From assembly GCA_019636495.1 (NCBI GenBank), contig JAHBXL010000012.1:62001-126000 (forward strand): a DNA stretch of 64,000 bases. Direction: 5' to 3'. Under the pieces are notes generated by a model. The model was not told the origin of the DNA and ran no database searches. It saw nothing but the letters and a program-made list of their open reading frames with translations. Shown here one piece after another: positions 24,432 through 33,158 of this stretch; position 1 is the first letter of the stretch, and the number at the start of each line of letters is the position of its first letter. Source of the stretch: Phycisphaeraceae bacterium. GTDB lineage: Bacteria > Planctomycetota > Phycisphaerae > Phycisphaerales > UBA1924. Position numbers and translations under genes: made by a program.

Positions 24432-24977
24432 ATGACCATCCGCGAGCAGGACGTGTACGTTGTCCCGGGGCCGAGAATGACGGCTTGGGAAGCCGCATAT
24501 CTGCCGGAGATCTTCCGCGGGTTCGGGACGACGCTTCGGCACTTCGTGACCTCGTTCGGCCAGGGCTCGACGAGCCGGGCTCTGCAATACCCGGAGGTGC
24601 GGCGCGAGGACATTCCCGTCGAGAAGGGCGGGATGGAGGTCCGGAACTTCCGCGGCGTTCATCGGCTGAACCGGGATGAGCAGGGCCGCGTGAAGTGCGT
24701 GGCGTGCATGATGTGCCCGACGCTGTGCCCGGCCAACTGCATCCACATTGAGGCGGATGTGTCGCCGTGGGACGACCGCGAGAAGTACCCCAAGAAGTTC
24801 GAGATCGATGAACTCCGGTGCATCTACTGCGGGATGTGCGAGGAGGCATGCCCGGTTGACGCGATCGAACTGACCACCGAGTACGACGTCGTCGGAATGA
24901 GCCGCCAGGAGATGATCTTCGACAAGGAGAAACTCCTGAAGGTGTACGATGTGACGATCTCGAAGAAGCCGATGTAG
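24432..24977 (+). CDS. nuoI: NADH-quinone oxidoreductase subunit I
   Basis: Carries the two [4Fe-4S] clusters (N6a/N6b) on the peripheral arm of respiratory complex I. The 181-residue protein has both ferredoxin motifs: CVACMMCPTLCPANC and CIYCGMCEEACPVDAIEL. The start at the ATG 24432 gives a normal length. Unlike most bacteria, no other nuo gene adjoins it; nuoD is 16 kb away in this window, so the complex I operon is split. Downstream is an unrelated surface-protein gene. Confidence 0.95.
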   Translation: MTIREQDVYVVPGPRMTAWEAAYLPEIFRGFGTTLRHFVTSFGQGSTSRALQYPEVRREDIPVEKGGMEVRNFRGVHRLNRDEQGRVKCVACMMCPTLCPANCIHIEADVSPWDDREKYPKKFEIDELRCIYCGMCEEACPVDAIELTTEYDVVGMSRQEMIFDKEKLLKVYDVTISKKPM

Positions 24978-25089
24978 GATTTTGTTTGGCAACGCAACGG
25001 TCGTCGGGGCCGTGCCAACGCTGTTTGACGCTGGCATTGGCCATCCGTGGCCACGGCCGAGAAAACCGGGTGACTTTGCGCAGAATTCG

Positions 25090-25118
25090 CTGGCATTTGG
25101 GACGTCATCGATTATCAT
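25090..25118 (+). promoter_or_regulatory. Candidate promoter for the PEP-CTERM-like gene
   Basis: CTGGCA (25090-25095), 17 bases, TATCAT (25113-25118). It would give a leader of about 90 bases ending in AAGGAG before the ATG at 25215. Confidence 0.35.
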
Positions 25119-25214
25119 GACTTCGTCCAACCGGGCTGGAGACCCGGGCGGGCCGTAGCGGGGAAGAGAGAACAACCCGGGAGTGAGAGAGACGTACGGA
25201 AGGAGTATTCCGGT

Positions 25215-25802
25215 ATGTCGCGTTCTCTTTGCGCTCTCGCGATCGTTGGTCTCGGACTTTCGGCATCGGCTCATGCGGCGACGATTCTGACGTTCGCTGA
25301 CCCGGCCACCGGTCCGTCCACGCCGCTCTTCACGTTCAATGGTTCCACGCTCTCGGGCGGGTGGTCGAGTACCGGCCTGCTCTTGGAAACGCCGGGGCTG
25401 TCGGCGCCGAACTATCCGGATGCCCGGTTGGAGTTCGACGATGTAACGGTGACGCCGACGGGCTTCCCGCCGTTCTACAACCTCGGCCCCGGCCAGATCC
25501 GTTTCCGCGACAGCGGCGGCGCGCTCCTGGTCACGATCGACTTCACGGGCGGCCTGCTGACCGACGGCCTGGGGTTCGGCGCCAGCATCTTCGCCGGCTA
25601 CGGCGTGGTGTTCGGCGGGCCGATCATGGAGGGCGTGCCCGCCAACGAGGCGTTCGCGTTCAGTTTCGCCAACCAGATCGGTTCGGCGGAGAACTACACC
25701 GCCACGGCGTCGTTCACGTCGTCGGCCGACAACGTTCCCGCGCCCGGCACGCTTGCGCTGCTGGGGCTCGGCGGCCTGTACGCCGCGCGCCGTCGCCGCT
25801 GA
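25215..25802 (+). CDS. Secreted protein with PEP-CTERM-like sorting tail
   Basis: A 195-residue exported protein. The N-terminus is a signal peptide (SLCALAIVGLGLSASAHAA). The C-terminus is a PEP-CTERM-type signal: NVPAPGTLALLGLGGLYAAR followed by a run of Arg, that is a PAPGT-type motif, a hydrophobic span and a basic end. Such tails are processed by exosortase-like systems and attach proteins to the surface or matrix. The middle is Gly/Ser/Thr-rich with beta-type patterns, without a recognised domain. AAGGAG precedes the ATG. A GC-rich hairpin follows the gene. No exosortase is in this window. Confidence 0.8.
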   Translation: MSRSLCALAIVGLGLSASAHAATILTFADPATGPSTPLFTFNGSTLSGGWSSTGLLLETPGLSAPNYPDARLEFDDVTVTPTGFPPFYNLGPGQIRFRDSGGALLVTIDFTGGLLTDGLGFGASIFAGYGVVFGGPIMEGVPANEAFAFSFANQIGSAENYTATASFTSSADNVPAPGTLALLGLGGLYAARRRR

Positions 25803-25830
25803 TCGCACCGCATTTCCATTGATCCGAGGA

Positions 25831-25856
25831 GCGGGCGGGCCTCCGGGCTCGCCCGC
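25831..25856 (+). terminator. Hairpin after the PEP-CTERM-like gene
   Basis: GCGGGCG and CGCCCGC arms with an internal GCC/GGC extension are followed by TTTGTT. It may serve both convergent genes. Confidence 0.5.
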
Positions 25857-25866
25857 TTTGTTGCGC

Positions 25867-26742
25867 TCAACACAGTTCGCGGAGTTCGCGCACAAGCGAT
25901 TCCGCCGCGGCGCGCACGGCGCCTTGCCACGGCTCGCCCGGGTGGGCCGGCGCATAGATGACCGACCGGCTGGCGTTCACGACCACTCCGAGTTCGCCCG
26001 GCGTGCGAGCCCCCTCTCGCATCATGCGACGGACATCATCGATCGTGCCGCCCTGCGCGCCGAAGCCCGGCACCAGGAAGAACTGGTCGGGCATGCGCCG
26101 GCGCAGGGCCGCGGCCTCGGCGGCCTTGGTCGCGCCGACCACCGCGCCGATGTCGGAGAGTCCGCGCCCCCCGCGCCGGTGATCTCCGATCTCCCGCACC
26201 GTGTCCGCCATCAACTCCGCGATGCTGCGGCCATCGGCCAGTATCGGCGACTGCACGGTGTCCGATTCGGGGTTCGAGGTTCGCACCAGCACAAACATGC
26301 CGCGGCCGTCGCGCACGAACGGTTCGAGCGTGTCGGGCCCGAGGTACGGGCTGACGGTGACGGCGTGCGCATCGAGGTGATCAAACACCCACGCCGCGTA
26401 GTGCTGCGCCGAGACGCCGATGTCGCCGCGCTTGGCGTCGAGGATGACCAGCAACCCGAGGCGGTGCGCCTCGGCGACGACACGCTCGAGTTGAACAAAG
26501 CCCGGCGCGCCGTGCCGCTCGAAGCACGCGCTCTGCGGCTTGACAACTGTGACGCCCGCATCGCGCACGGCACTCAGCACGCCGATGCAGAAATCGCCCA
26601 GGGCCTCCACGTCATCGCCGCCCTCGCGCGCGGTCGAATCGAGCGAGGACTGCGGGATTTTCTCGAGTACGGGATCAAGGCCCACGCAGGCGGGTGCGCC
26701 GCAGCGGTCGATGGCCTCGGCAAGCGTGTCGGCAAAGTGCAT
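25867..26742 (-). CDS. pyrF: Orotidine 5'-phosphate decarboxylase (type 2)
   Basis: Last step of UMP synthesis. The 291-residue length is that of the longer, type 2 group. ACVGLDPVLEKIP near the start, VVKPQSACFERHG and the catalytic VILDAKRGDIG (Lys and Asp pair) are visible, followed by VTVSPYLGPDTLEPFV and a C-terminal PGFGAQGG phosphate loop. The ATG at 26742 gives MHFADTLAEAIDRCG, the usual beginning. It is divergent from a DUF971 gene, 69 bases away. Confidence 0.94.
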   Translation of the reverse strand: MHFADTLAEAIDRCGAPACVGLDPVLEKIPQSSLDSTAREGGDDVEALGDFCIGVLSAVRDAGVTVVKPQSACFERHGAPGFVQLERVVAEAHRLGLLVILDAKRGDIGVSAQHYAAWVFDHLDAHAVTVSPYLGPDTLEPFVRDGRGMFVLVRTSNPESDTVQSPILADGRSIAELMADTVREIGDHRRGGRGLSDIGAVVGATKAAEAAALRRRMPDQFFLVPGFGAQGGTIDDVRRMMREGARTPGELGVVVNASRSVIYAPAHPGEPWQGAVRAAAESLVRELRELC

Positions 26743-26799
26743 GGTCGGTTCCCAGTGTTCCGGTGCTCGGGGCCGGCGCGGCCCGCATCTCTGCCAGCG

Positions 26800-26805
26800 T
26801 ACGCT
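26800..26805 (+). promoter_or_regulatory. -10-like box for leaderless DUF971 gene
   Basis: TACGCT ends six bases before the GTG start at 26812, supporting that unusual start. Confidence 0.45.
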
Positions 26806-26811
26806 CAACAC

Positions 26812-27162
26812 GTGAACGATGCGCCGATCAGGCTGGAGGTCCGGAAGGAGCGCGGAGTGACCGTCGAATGGGCCGACGGGCGGGTGTCGTTTTTTCCCGT
26901 CTCCCACCTGCGGCGGATGTCGCCATCGGCCGATGCGCGGCAGACTCGAAAGGAGTTGACGAGCAACCCGCTGACAGTTCTGCCCGCCTCGACGGCCCGC
27001 GCATCCCGGCCCGGCCCTCTGGTCATTGTCGATGCGGAGTTGGTCGGCAACTACGCACTGCGCATTCGCTTCTCGGATGGGCATCACACGGGCATCTACT
27101 CGTGGGTGTATCTGCGCGAGATCGACCCCGGCGCCCAGAAGGGTTCCTCGGCGGGCGGTTAG
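26812..27162 (+). CDS. DUF971 (gamma-butyrobetaine-hydroxylase-like N-terminal domain) protein
   Basis: A 116-residue protein of the small domain family found alone or at the N-terminus of gamma-butyrobetaine hydroxylases. Visible pattern: IRLEVRKERGVTVEWADGR, FFPVSHLRRMSPSADAR, then ALRIRFSDGHHTGIYSWVYL. In other bacteria stand-alone copies lie beside Mrp/ApbC-type Fe-S genes; none is here. The start is a GTG at 26812; the only nearby ATG is out of frame. Its last bases overlap the convergent DUF695-RraB gene. Confidence 0.85.
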   Translation: MNDAPIRLEVRKERGVTVEWADGRVSFFPVSHLRRMSPSADARQTRKELTSNPLTVLPASTARASRPGPLVIVDAELVGNYALRIRFSDGHHTGIYSWVYLREIDPGAQKGSSAGG

Positions 27163-27917
27163 TTGTTGGACCCGCCGGGGCCTTTGACCAGGGCACACTC
27201 CCACCCGTCATACTCGCCGTCGAGTTCCGCGGCCCGTTCGGACAGCGTTTGTGTGATCGCCCCGATGGTGTCCATGTCTACGGCGCTCTGTTGCGTGAGC
27301 ACCACGCCGAACTGCTCGATCTCCTCGTCCGGCTCGCGGATCTCCACCTCGAACCCCTCCGGCTCCGAATCGGCGGCGAACGCCTCGGCCGATTCGAGGT
27401 CATCGAAGTACGCGTAGTGGATGACCTCGCGTTCGACCGTGAGCGGGTCGCCGTGTTTCTCGAGCGTGTCGATCAACTGCATGTCGGCCATCCAGCGTTC
27501 GACGGCGGGGCTGGGCAGGATGCTGGCGTACACGCCCCACTCCGGGTCGTGCTGTGCGCCCGCGCTGATGTCGCGCTGCAGCAACTCCGCCGCGACCTGA
27601 CCGAGCGACTCCACGATGTCTTCGGACTGGGCGTAGAAGAACCACGCGACCTCGCCGCCATGCCGTACGCGGGCGACATGGATGGCCTGGGCCTGTGCCG
27701 CGGCTTCGAGGAACTCGTCCTCGCCCGCGGAGAGCGATTCCATTTCCTCGGTGCTGCCCAGACCCTGCGGGCCGGGTTCGTTCAGTTCGATGGCCAGGCG
27801 CACGCACCACGGGTGCGAGTGGGGGGCTTCGGTCCACCCCAGGTCGGTCATCGCAAAGCCCATCTCGTCGTCGGACTCGATGGGGTAGGACCGCCAGTCC
27901 TCTTCGTGATTGTGCAT
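27159..27917 (-). CDS. DUF695-RraB fusion protein
   Basis: A 252-residue soluble acidic protein. The first 130 residues look like DUF695 (EEDWRSYPIESDDEMGFAMT, HPWCVRLAIELNEPGPQGL). The last 100 resemble RraB, an inhibitor of RNase E: LEKHGDPLTVEREVIHYAYF, then FGVVLTQQSAVDMDTIGAIT and DGEYDGWECALV. I know these two domains to occur fused. RraB would act by binding a degradosome-type ribonuclease, but no target is shown here. The start at 27917 has TAGAGT six bases upstream and no Shine-Dalgarno. It is divergent from recG. Confidence 0.75.
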   Translation of the reverse strand: MHNHEEDWRSYPIESDDEMGFAMTDLGWTEAPHSHPWCVRLAIELNEPGPQGLGSTEEMESLSAGEDEFLEAAAQAQAIHVARVRHGGEVAWFFYAQSEDIVESLGQVAAELLQRDISAGAQHDPEWGVYASILPSPAVERWMADMQLIDTLEKHGDPLTVEREVIHYAYFDDLESAEAFAADSEPEGFEVEIREPDEEIEQFGVVLTQQSAVDMDTIGAITQTLSERAAELDGEYDGWECALVKGPGGSNN

Positions 27918-27923
27918 CGGGGC

Positions 27924-27929
27924 ACTCTA
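27924..27929 (-). promoter_or_regulatory. -10-like box for leaderless DUF695-RraB gene
   Basis: On the minus strand TAGAGT ends six bases before the ATG at 27917. Confidence 0.45.
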
Positions 27930-27958
27930 CCGCGCGCCGCGCGCGGACGCAAACCCCA

Positions 27959-27964
27959 TACGCT
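27959..27964 (+). promoter_or_regulatory. -10-like box for leaderless recG
   Basis: TACGCT ends six bases before the recG ATG at 27971. Confidence 0.45.
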
Positions 27965-27970
27965 GTGGCC

Positions 27971-30121
27971 ATGTCCCCTGCCGCGGAACAGCCCGGCCCC
28001 ATCCGGATCAGCACGCCGCTGGCGGAGGTGCGCGCGCTCCGCCCGGCGTGGGTCGACGCGCTGGCGCGACTGGGCGTGGTCACCGTCGCCGACCTGATCA
28101 AGCACCTGCCGATGCGCTACGAACGGCTGGAGGCCGAGGCGCCGATCCGCGACCTCGCGGCGGGGAGCATCGTCACGGCACGCGGTGAGATCTCGGCGAC
28201 GCGCGTGCGCCCCGGCCGTCGGCCGCGCTTCGAGGCCGCGCTGCTCGACCACACCGGCCGGCTCGACCTGGTCTGGTTCAACCAGACGTACCTGAAGGAC
28301 CGGATCTTCCCGGGGATGCGCCTGCGCGTGCAGGGGCAGGCCAAGCGCTTCGGCCCGCACGGTGCGTGGCTGCAACTGGTGAACCCCAAGTGGGAAGCGC
28401 TTGACGAAGACACCGAAGTCGTCGAGCAGGAGTCGAGGACGCGCCCGGTGTATCCCGCCTCGGAGCACATCAACTCCGCGAAGATCGAACTCGCGGTGGC
28501 GCGGGTGCTCGATGCCGCGCTGCCGCAGATCGAGGACCACCTGTCTGACGATCTCCGGCGCGCCAAGGACCTGCCGGGTCTGGCAGAGGCGTACCGCATG
28601 GCGCACCGCCCGGCGAGCGAAGAAGAGGCCGCGGCGGCGCACCGGCGGCTGGCGTATGACGAACTGCTGCTGCTGCAACTGGGCGTGTTCCTGCGTCGTG
28701 CGCAGGTGCGGCGGACCATGCGGGCCGAGCCGCTGCGCTGGAGCGAGCAGATCGACCGGCACATCCGCGCACGGTTCCCGTTTGCGCTGACGGGCGCACA
28801 GGACCGGGTGATCGGCGAGGTCGTCGCCGACCTGATGCGCGACGAGCCGGCCAACCGGCTCATCCAGGGCGACGTAGGCTCGGGCAAGACGGTCATCGCG
28901 CTGTACGCGATGCTGCTCGCCGCGGCGTCGGGCCACCAGGCCGCGCTGATGGCGCCGACGGAACTGCTTGCCGAGCAGCACTTTCTGTCGATCAGCGAGG
29001 TGCTCAAGGGATCGAATGTGCGGATGGAACTGCTGACGGGCGCGCTGGGCAGGTCGGAGCGCGACGCCGCGCTGGCGCGGATCGCGGCGGGCGATGCGGA
29101 CCTTGTGATCGGCACGCACGCGCTGCTGACGGGCGACGTCAAGTTCCGGTCACTGGCCGTGGTCGTGATCGACGAGCAACACCGCTTCGGCGTGCACCAG
29201 CGCGCGACATTGCGCGGCAAGGCGGCCGAGGCCGCGGGCGACTCGCGCACGCTGGTTCCGCACACGCTGGTCATGACGGCAACGCCCATCCCGCGCACGC
29301 TGGCGCTCACGCTGCTGGGAGACCTCGACGTCTCGACGATCGACCAACTGCCGCCGGGACGGATGCCCATCGCCACGCGGGTTGTCGCATCGGAGAAGTC
29401 CGCCGAGGTCTACCGCTTCGTGCGGCAGCGCCTCGACGCGGGCGACCAGGCGTACATCGTTGTGCCCGCGATCGACACGGGCGCATCCGCGGCGGGCGCG
29501 GGCGGCGACGAGGACCTGGCCGACCTGCGGAGCGTTATGGCGCGTCTCGAAGCGCACGAACTGGCGGGCAAGCGGCTGGCCGCGATGCACGGGCGGCTGG
29601 CCTCGCGCACGCGGGATCACGTCATGCACCGATTCCGCGCGGGATTGATCGATGCGCTCATCGCCACCACCGTCATCGAGGTTGGCGTCGATGTGCCCAA
29701 CGCCACCGTGATGGTCATCGAGCACGCCGACATGTTCGGGCTCGCGCAGTTGCACCAGTTGCGCGGGCGCGTCGGCCGCGGCCAGAAGCGCTCGGTCTGC
29801 GTGCTCATCGCCGACCCGAAGACACCCGATGCCGAACAGCGGCTGGCCGCGATGGCCGCGACCACCGACGGTTTCGCGCTGGCAGAGCGGGACCTGGAGA
29901 TCCGCGGCCCGGGCGAGGTCTTCGGGCAGAAGCAGGCGGGCGCGCCGCCCTTCAAGGTCGCCGACCTGATGCGCGACCGCGAACTGCTCGTGATGGCCCG
30001 GCGCGATGCCGCGGCGTGGATTGAGCGGTCGCCCGAACTCAACGCACCCGGTGAGGACCTGTTGCGCAAACGGCTCCTGAAGTTGCACGGCAAGTGGCTG
30101 GGGCTGGGGGATGTGGGCTAG
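27971..30121 (+). CDS. recG: ATP-dependent DNA helicase RecG
   Basis: Branch-migration helicase that remodels stalled forks and Holliday junctions. The 716-residue protein has the N-terminal wedge/OB region (ALARLGVVTVADLIKHLPMRY, GRLDLVWFNQTYLKDRI) and the full helicase set: Walker A QGDVGSGKTVIALYA, MAPTELLAEQH, the RecG-type DEQH box (VVIDEQHRFGVHQR), TATPIPRTLAL, TTVIEVGVDVPNATVM and HQLRGRVGRGQKRSVC. All key residues are intact. The ATG at 27971 lies immediately after a leaderless-type -10 box. polX follows 92 bases later. Confidence 0.96.
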   Translation: MSPAAEQPGPIRISTPLAEVRALRPAWVDALARLGVVTVADLIKHLPMRYERLEAEAPIRDLAAGSIVTARGEISATRVRPGRRPRFEAALLDHTGRLDLVWFNQTYLKDRIFPGMRLRVQGQAKRFGPHGAWLQLVNPKWEALDEDTEVVEQESRTRPVYPASEHINSAKIELAVARVLDAALPQIEDHLSDDLRRAKDLPGLAEAYRMAHRPASEEEAAAAHRRLAYDELLLLQLGVFLRRAQVRRTMRAEPLRWSEQIDRHIRARFPFALTGAQDRVIGEVVADLMRDEPANRLIQGDVGSGKTVIALYAMLLAAASGHQAALMAPTELLAEQHFLSISEVLKGSNVRMELLTGALGRSERDAALARIAAGDADLVIGTHALLTGDVKFRSLAVVVIDEQHRFGVHQRATLRGKAAEAAGDSRTLVPHTLVMTATPIPRTLALTLLGDLDVSTIDQLPPGRMPIATRVVASEKSAEVYRFVRQRLDAGDQAYIVVPAIDTGASAAGAGGDEDLADLRSVMARLEAHELAGKRLAAMHGRLASRTRDHVMHRFRAGLIDALIATTVIEVGVDVPNATVMVIEHADMFGLAQLHQLRGRVGRGQKRSVCVLIADPKTPDAEQRLAAMAATTDGFALAERDLEIRGPGEVFGQKQAGAPPFKVADLMRDRELLVMARRDAAAWIERSPELNAPGEDLLRKRLLKLHGKWLGLGDVG

Positions 30122-30201
30122 CGCCGATCCCGCCGTGCAGATCGTTCCAGCCGTGCCTCGACATCGCCTTCCGCCGCCGGCCTTCGACTCCATCTGCTTT
30201 C

Positions 30202-30207
30202 TACAGT
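30202..30207 (+). promoter_or_regulatory. -10-like box for leaderless polX
   Basis: TACAGT ends six bases before the ATG at 30214. Confidence 0.45.
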
Positions 30208-30213
30208 TCGAGC

Positions 30214-32073
30214 ATGAGCATGAACGAAGCGGTGGCGGAGCGTCTCTCTCGCATTGCTCGGCTGCAGGATTTGCTCGGCGAGGACAAGTTCAAGGCCATC
30301 AGCCACGATCGAGCAGCGCGCGTGATCGAGGGCCTCTCGATCGACATCGCCACCATCGCCGATGACCCGGCGAAACTGCGCGCCATCGAGGGGATCGGCC
30401 CCAAGATTGCCGACAAGATCGCGGAGTTCGCGCGCACGGGGAAGATGTCTGAACTGGTCGAACTCGAGGCAAAGGTGCCGCCGGGCGTGCTCGCGCTCAT
30501 GAACATCCCCGGCCTCGGGCCAAAGACCGTGGCGACGCTGTGGAAAGAGGGCGGCGTGACCGACCTGGCCTCGCTCAAGAGGATCATCGCGGATGGAACG
30601 ATTCTCAAACTGCCCCGCATGGGCGCCAAGAGTGTCGAGAAACTCAAGGAGTCGATCGACCTGGCCGAGCAGGGCAGCGCGCGCCTGCCGCTGGGCCTTG
30701 CCGCGCCGGTGGCCGAGCGATTTGTTGCGGCGATGACCGACGTGAAGGGCGTGAAGCAGGTGGCCTTCGCGGGCTCGCTGCGGCGCGGGCGCGAGACCAT
30801 CGGCGATATCGACATCCTCGTCGCCGCGGCGGATGGGGATGCCGCGCACGTCGCCGAGGCGTTCCGAGCGATGCCCGGCGTGGCGCAGGTGCTGGTCGCG
30901 GGCGAGAAGAAGTCTTCGGTGCGGGCACGCATCGCGCCCGGCTCGGCGCGCTTCAGCGTCGAGGGCCGGAGCGGCGATGCCGAGGTGGGACCCACCGTGC
31001 AGGTCGATCTGCGCGTCGTGCCCCCGCAGTCGTGGGGCGCTGCGCTCATGTACTTCACGGGCTCCAAGGAGTTCAACATCCGCCTGCGGGAGCGCTCGCT
31101 GAAGATGGGCCTCACGCTCAACGAGTACGGACTGTTTCCCGAGGATGATGACAAGACTCCGCCGCAGCAACGCGGCATCAAGCCCGTCGCTTCCGAGACC
31201 GAAGAAGAGATCTTTCACGCGCTCAGGCTCGCGTACATCCCGCCGGAGATGCGCGAGGATCGCGGCGAGATCGACCGGGCCGAGCAAGCCTCTGCCGGCG
31301 CGAAGAGCAAGGCCGCAAAGCACGCCGCGGCACCCGTAGAGGGGCTCATCGAACTCGCCGACATCAAGGCCGAACTGCACGCGCACACGACCGCCTCCGA
31401 TGGCCGCATGAGCATCGAAGAACTGGCCCGCAATGCCAGGGAGCGCGGGTTCCACACCATCGCGGTCACCGATCACTCCAAGTCGAGCGTCATCGCCAAC
31501 GGTCTTTCCGCGGAGCGATTGCGCGATCACGTCGCGGCGATTCACGCCGCGAGGAAGAAGGTCAAGGGCATTCACATTCTGGCCGGCAGCGAGGTGGACA
31601 TCCTCGCCGATGGCTCGCTCGACTACGACCAAGCGACGCTCGAACTGCTGGATGTCGTTGTCGCCTCGCCGCACAACGCGCTGAGCCAGGATCCGGCGAC
31701 CGCCACGAAGAGGCTGCTGCGAGCGATCGAGAGCGGGCTCGTGCACATCCTCGGCCATCCCACCGGTCGCCTGATCAACCGCCGCGCGGGGTTGAGCCCC
31801 GACATGGCGAAGATCGTCGATGCGGCGAAGGCGAACGATGTTGCGCTCGAGATCAACGCGCACTGGATGCGGCTCGATCTGCGCGACACGCACATCCGCG
31901 CGGCGGTCGATGCGGGCTGCCTGATCGCCATCGACTGCGATGTGCACGCCGCCGACGACTTCGACAACCTGCGATTCGGCGTGCAGACGGCACGGCGCGG
32001 CTGGCTTCCGGCCGAGCAGTGCATCAACACCTGGAGCGCCCAGCGGCTGATCGGCTGGTTGAAGCGCGACTGA
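30214..32073 (+). CDS. polX: DNA polymerase/3'-5' exonuclease PolX
   Basis: Family X polymerase with a PHP nuclease domain, used in base-excision and gap repair. The 619-residue protein shows an 8-kDa-type helix-hairpin-helix start (LRAIEGIGPKIADKIAEFA, IPGLGPKTVATLW), the nucleotidyltransferase core (FAGSLRRGRETIGDIDILV and VQVDLRVV with the metal-binding Asp residues), SWGAALMYFTGSKEFNIRLR, and the PHP domain from about residue 385 (KAELHAHTTASDG, AVTDHSKSS, LAGSEVDIL, HILGHPTGR, and a final DCDVHA). A short Ala/Lys linker separates the two parts. Two in-frame ATGs (30214 and 30220) are possible; the first fits the promoter spacing. Confidence 0.94.
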   Translation: MSMNEAVAERLSRIARLQDLLGEDKFKAISHDRAARVIEGLSIDIATIADDPAKLRAIEGIGPKIADKIAEFARTGKMSELVELEAKVPPGVLALMNIPGLGPKTVATLWKEGGVTDLASLKRIIADGTILKLPRMGAKSVEKLKESIDLAEQGSARLPLGLAAPVAERFVAAMTDVKGVKQVAFAGSLRRGRETIGDIDILVAAADGDAAHVAEAFRAMPGVAQVLVAGEKKSSVRARIAPGSARFSVEGRSGDAEVGPTVQVDLRVVPPQSWGAALMYFTGSKEFNIRLRERSLKMGLTLNEYGLFPEDDDKTPPQQRGIKPVASETEEEIFHALRLAYIPPEMREDRGEIDRAEQASAGAKSKAAKHAAAPVEGLIELADIKAELHAHTTASDGRMSIEELARNARERGFHTIAVTDHSKSSVIANGLSAERLRDHVAAIHAARKKVKGIHILAGSEVDILADGSLDYDQATLELLDVVVASPHNALSQDPATATKRLLRAIESGLVHILGHPTGRLINRRAGLSPDMAKIVDAAKANDVALEINAHWMRLDLRDTHIRAAVDAGCLIAIDCDVHAADDFDNLRFGVQTARRGWLPAEQCINTWSAQRLIGWLKRD

Positions 32074-32082
32074 CGGCGTGGG

Positions 32083-33009
32083 TCACGCGACCATCGCTCT
32101 TGCCAGTTGCCCCGCCAGCGCGGCGTTCGACTCCACCAGCGCGATGTTGGCCCGCAGTGTCGCGCCGCCGGAGACCGAGTGCAGCGCGCCGAGCAATCGC
32201 GGCGTGACATCGCGGCCGGTCGCGCCGGAGGCCCCAACCAGTTGCCGCGACTCGTTCAGCCAGCGTTGCCAGTCCGCGGGCTTGAGTTCGTGTTGGCGTG
32301 GGATGGGATTGCAGATGAGTATGCCGCGGCGCGAGCGCGCCAGTTCGTGCCGGACGTACGCGGCCAGTTCGGCGACGTCATCGAACCGGGCATCGAGCGG
32401 CGCGACCGTCGCGTTGTCGGCCTTGCGCAGGTAGAACGCGGGGAAGTCGTCGGTGCGGAAACCCACGACCGGAACGCCAAGCGTCTCGAGCATCTCGCGC
32501 GTGCCGGCCACATCGAGAATGGACTTGACGCCCGAGGCCACCACCGCGACCGGGAAGCGTGTCAGCGCGTAGAGATCGGCCGACACGTCGAGCGCGCCGT
32601 GTTTCGAGCCTTCTCCCTCGGCGAAGTGCACACCGCCGATCCCGCCGGTCGCGAACACGCTCACGCCTGCCGCGGCGGCAAGTTCCATCGTTGTGCTCAC
32701 CGTCGTCGCGCCGTGCTGCTTGCGGGCGATGGCGATGCCGAGGTTGGAGGTGTTGAGTTTGCGGACGCTCTCGGGAGGCGCGGCGAGCAGTTCGCGGAGG
32801 TGGTCATCGTTGAGGCCCACGATGGGAACGCCCGCGATGACGCCCGTGGTCAGCGGCGACGCCCCCTGTGCCGTGACGGCCTGGTTCAGTCGCGCGGCCA
32901 GCGGGAGCGCCTCATTCCGCGGCACGCCGTGCAGAAGCAGCGTGGTCTCCAACGCAACGCGGGCCAGCGGATGAACGTGGACTGTGGTCTGAGCGGAGTT
33001 TCCGGCCAT
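32083..33009 (-). CDS. psuG: Pseudouridine-5'-phosphate glycosidase
   Basis: Splits pseudouridine 5'-phosphate into uracil and ribose 5-phosphate in RNA-nucleoside degradation. The 308-residue length fits. Recognisable blocks are ALETTLLLHGVPRNEAL, GVIAGVPIVGLND, TTVSTTMELAAAAGVSVFAT, GGIGGVHFAEGEGS and VVGFRTDDFPAFY, with the catalytic Lys region SVRKLNTSNLG. No PsuK kinase gene is next to it. The ATG at 33009 is chosen over a longer frame starting at 33159, whose extra residues look like untranslated sequence. Confidence 0.9.
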   Translation of the reverse strand: MAGNSAQTTVHVHPLARVALETTLLLHGVPRNEALPLAARLNQAVTAQGASPLTTGVIAGVPIVGLNDDHLRELLAAPPESVRKLNTSNLGIAIARKQHGATTVSTTMELAAAAGVSVFATGGIGGVHFAEGEGSKHGALDVSADLYALTRFPVAVVASGVKSILDVAGTREMLETLGVPVVGFRTDDFPAFYLRKADNATVAPLDARFDDVAELAAYVRHELARSRRGILICNPIPRQHELKPADWQRWLNESRQLVGASGATGRDVTPRLLGALHSVSGGATLRANIALVESNAALAGQLARAMVA

Positions 33010-33158
33010 GGCGGGCAATGGTTGGCGCGCGAGGTTGCGGCGGACCGACCCGGTGGATGTTCGCAGATGGTTCGGCACGCGGCGCAGCAACGCGCGCGGG
33101 GCGATAGGATGTGCAGTGTGATGTCTCGCGAAGGGGGAGAGGCCCAGGGAGGCCTGCA

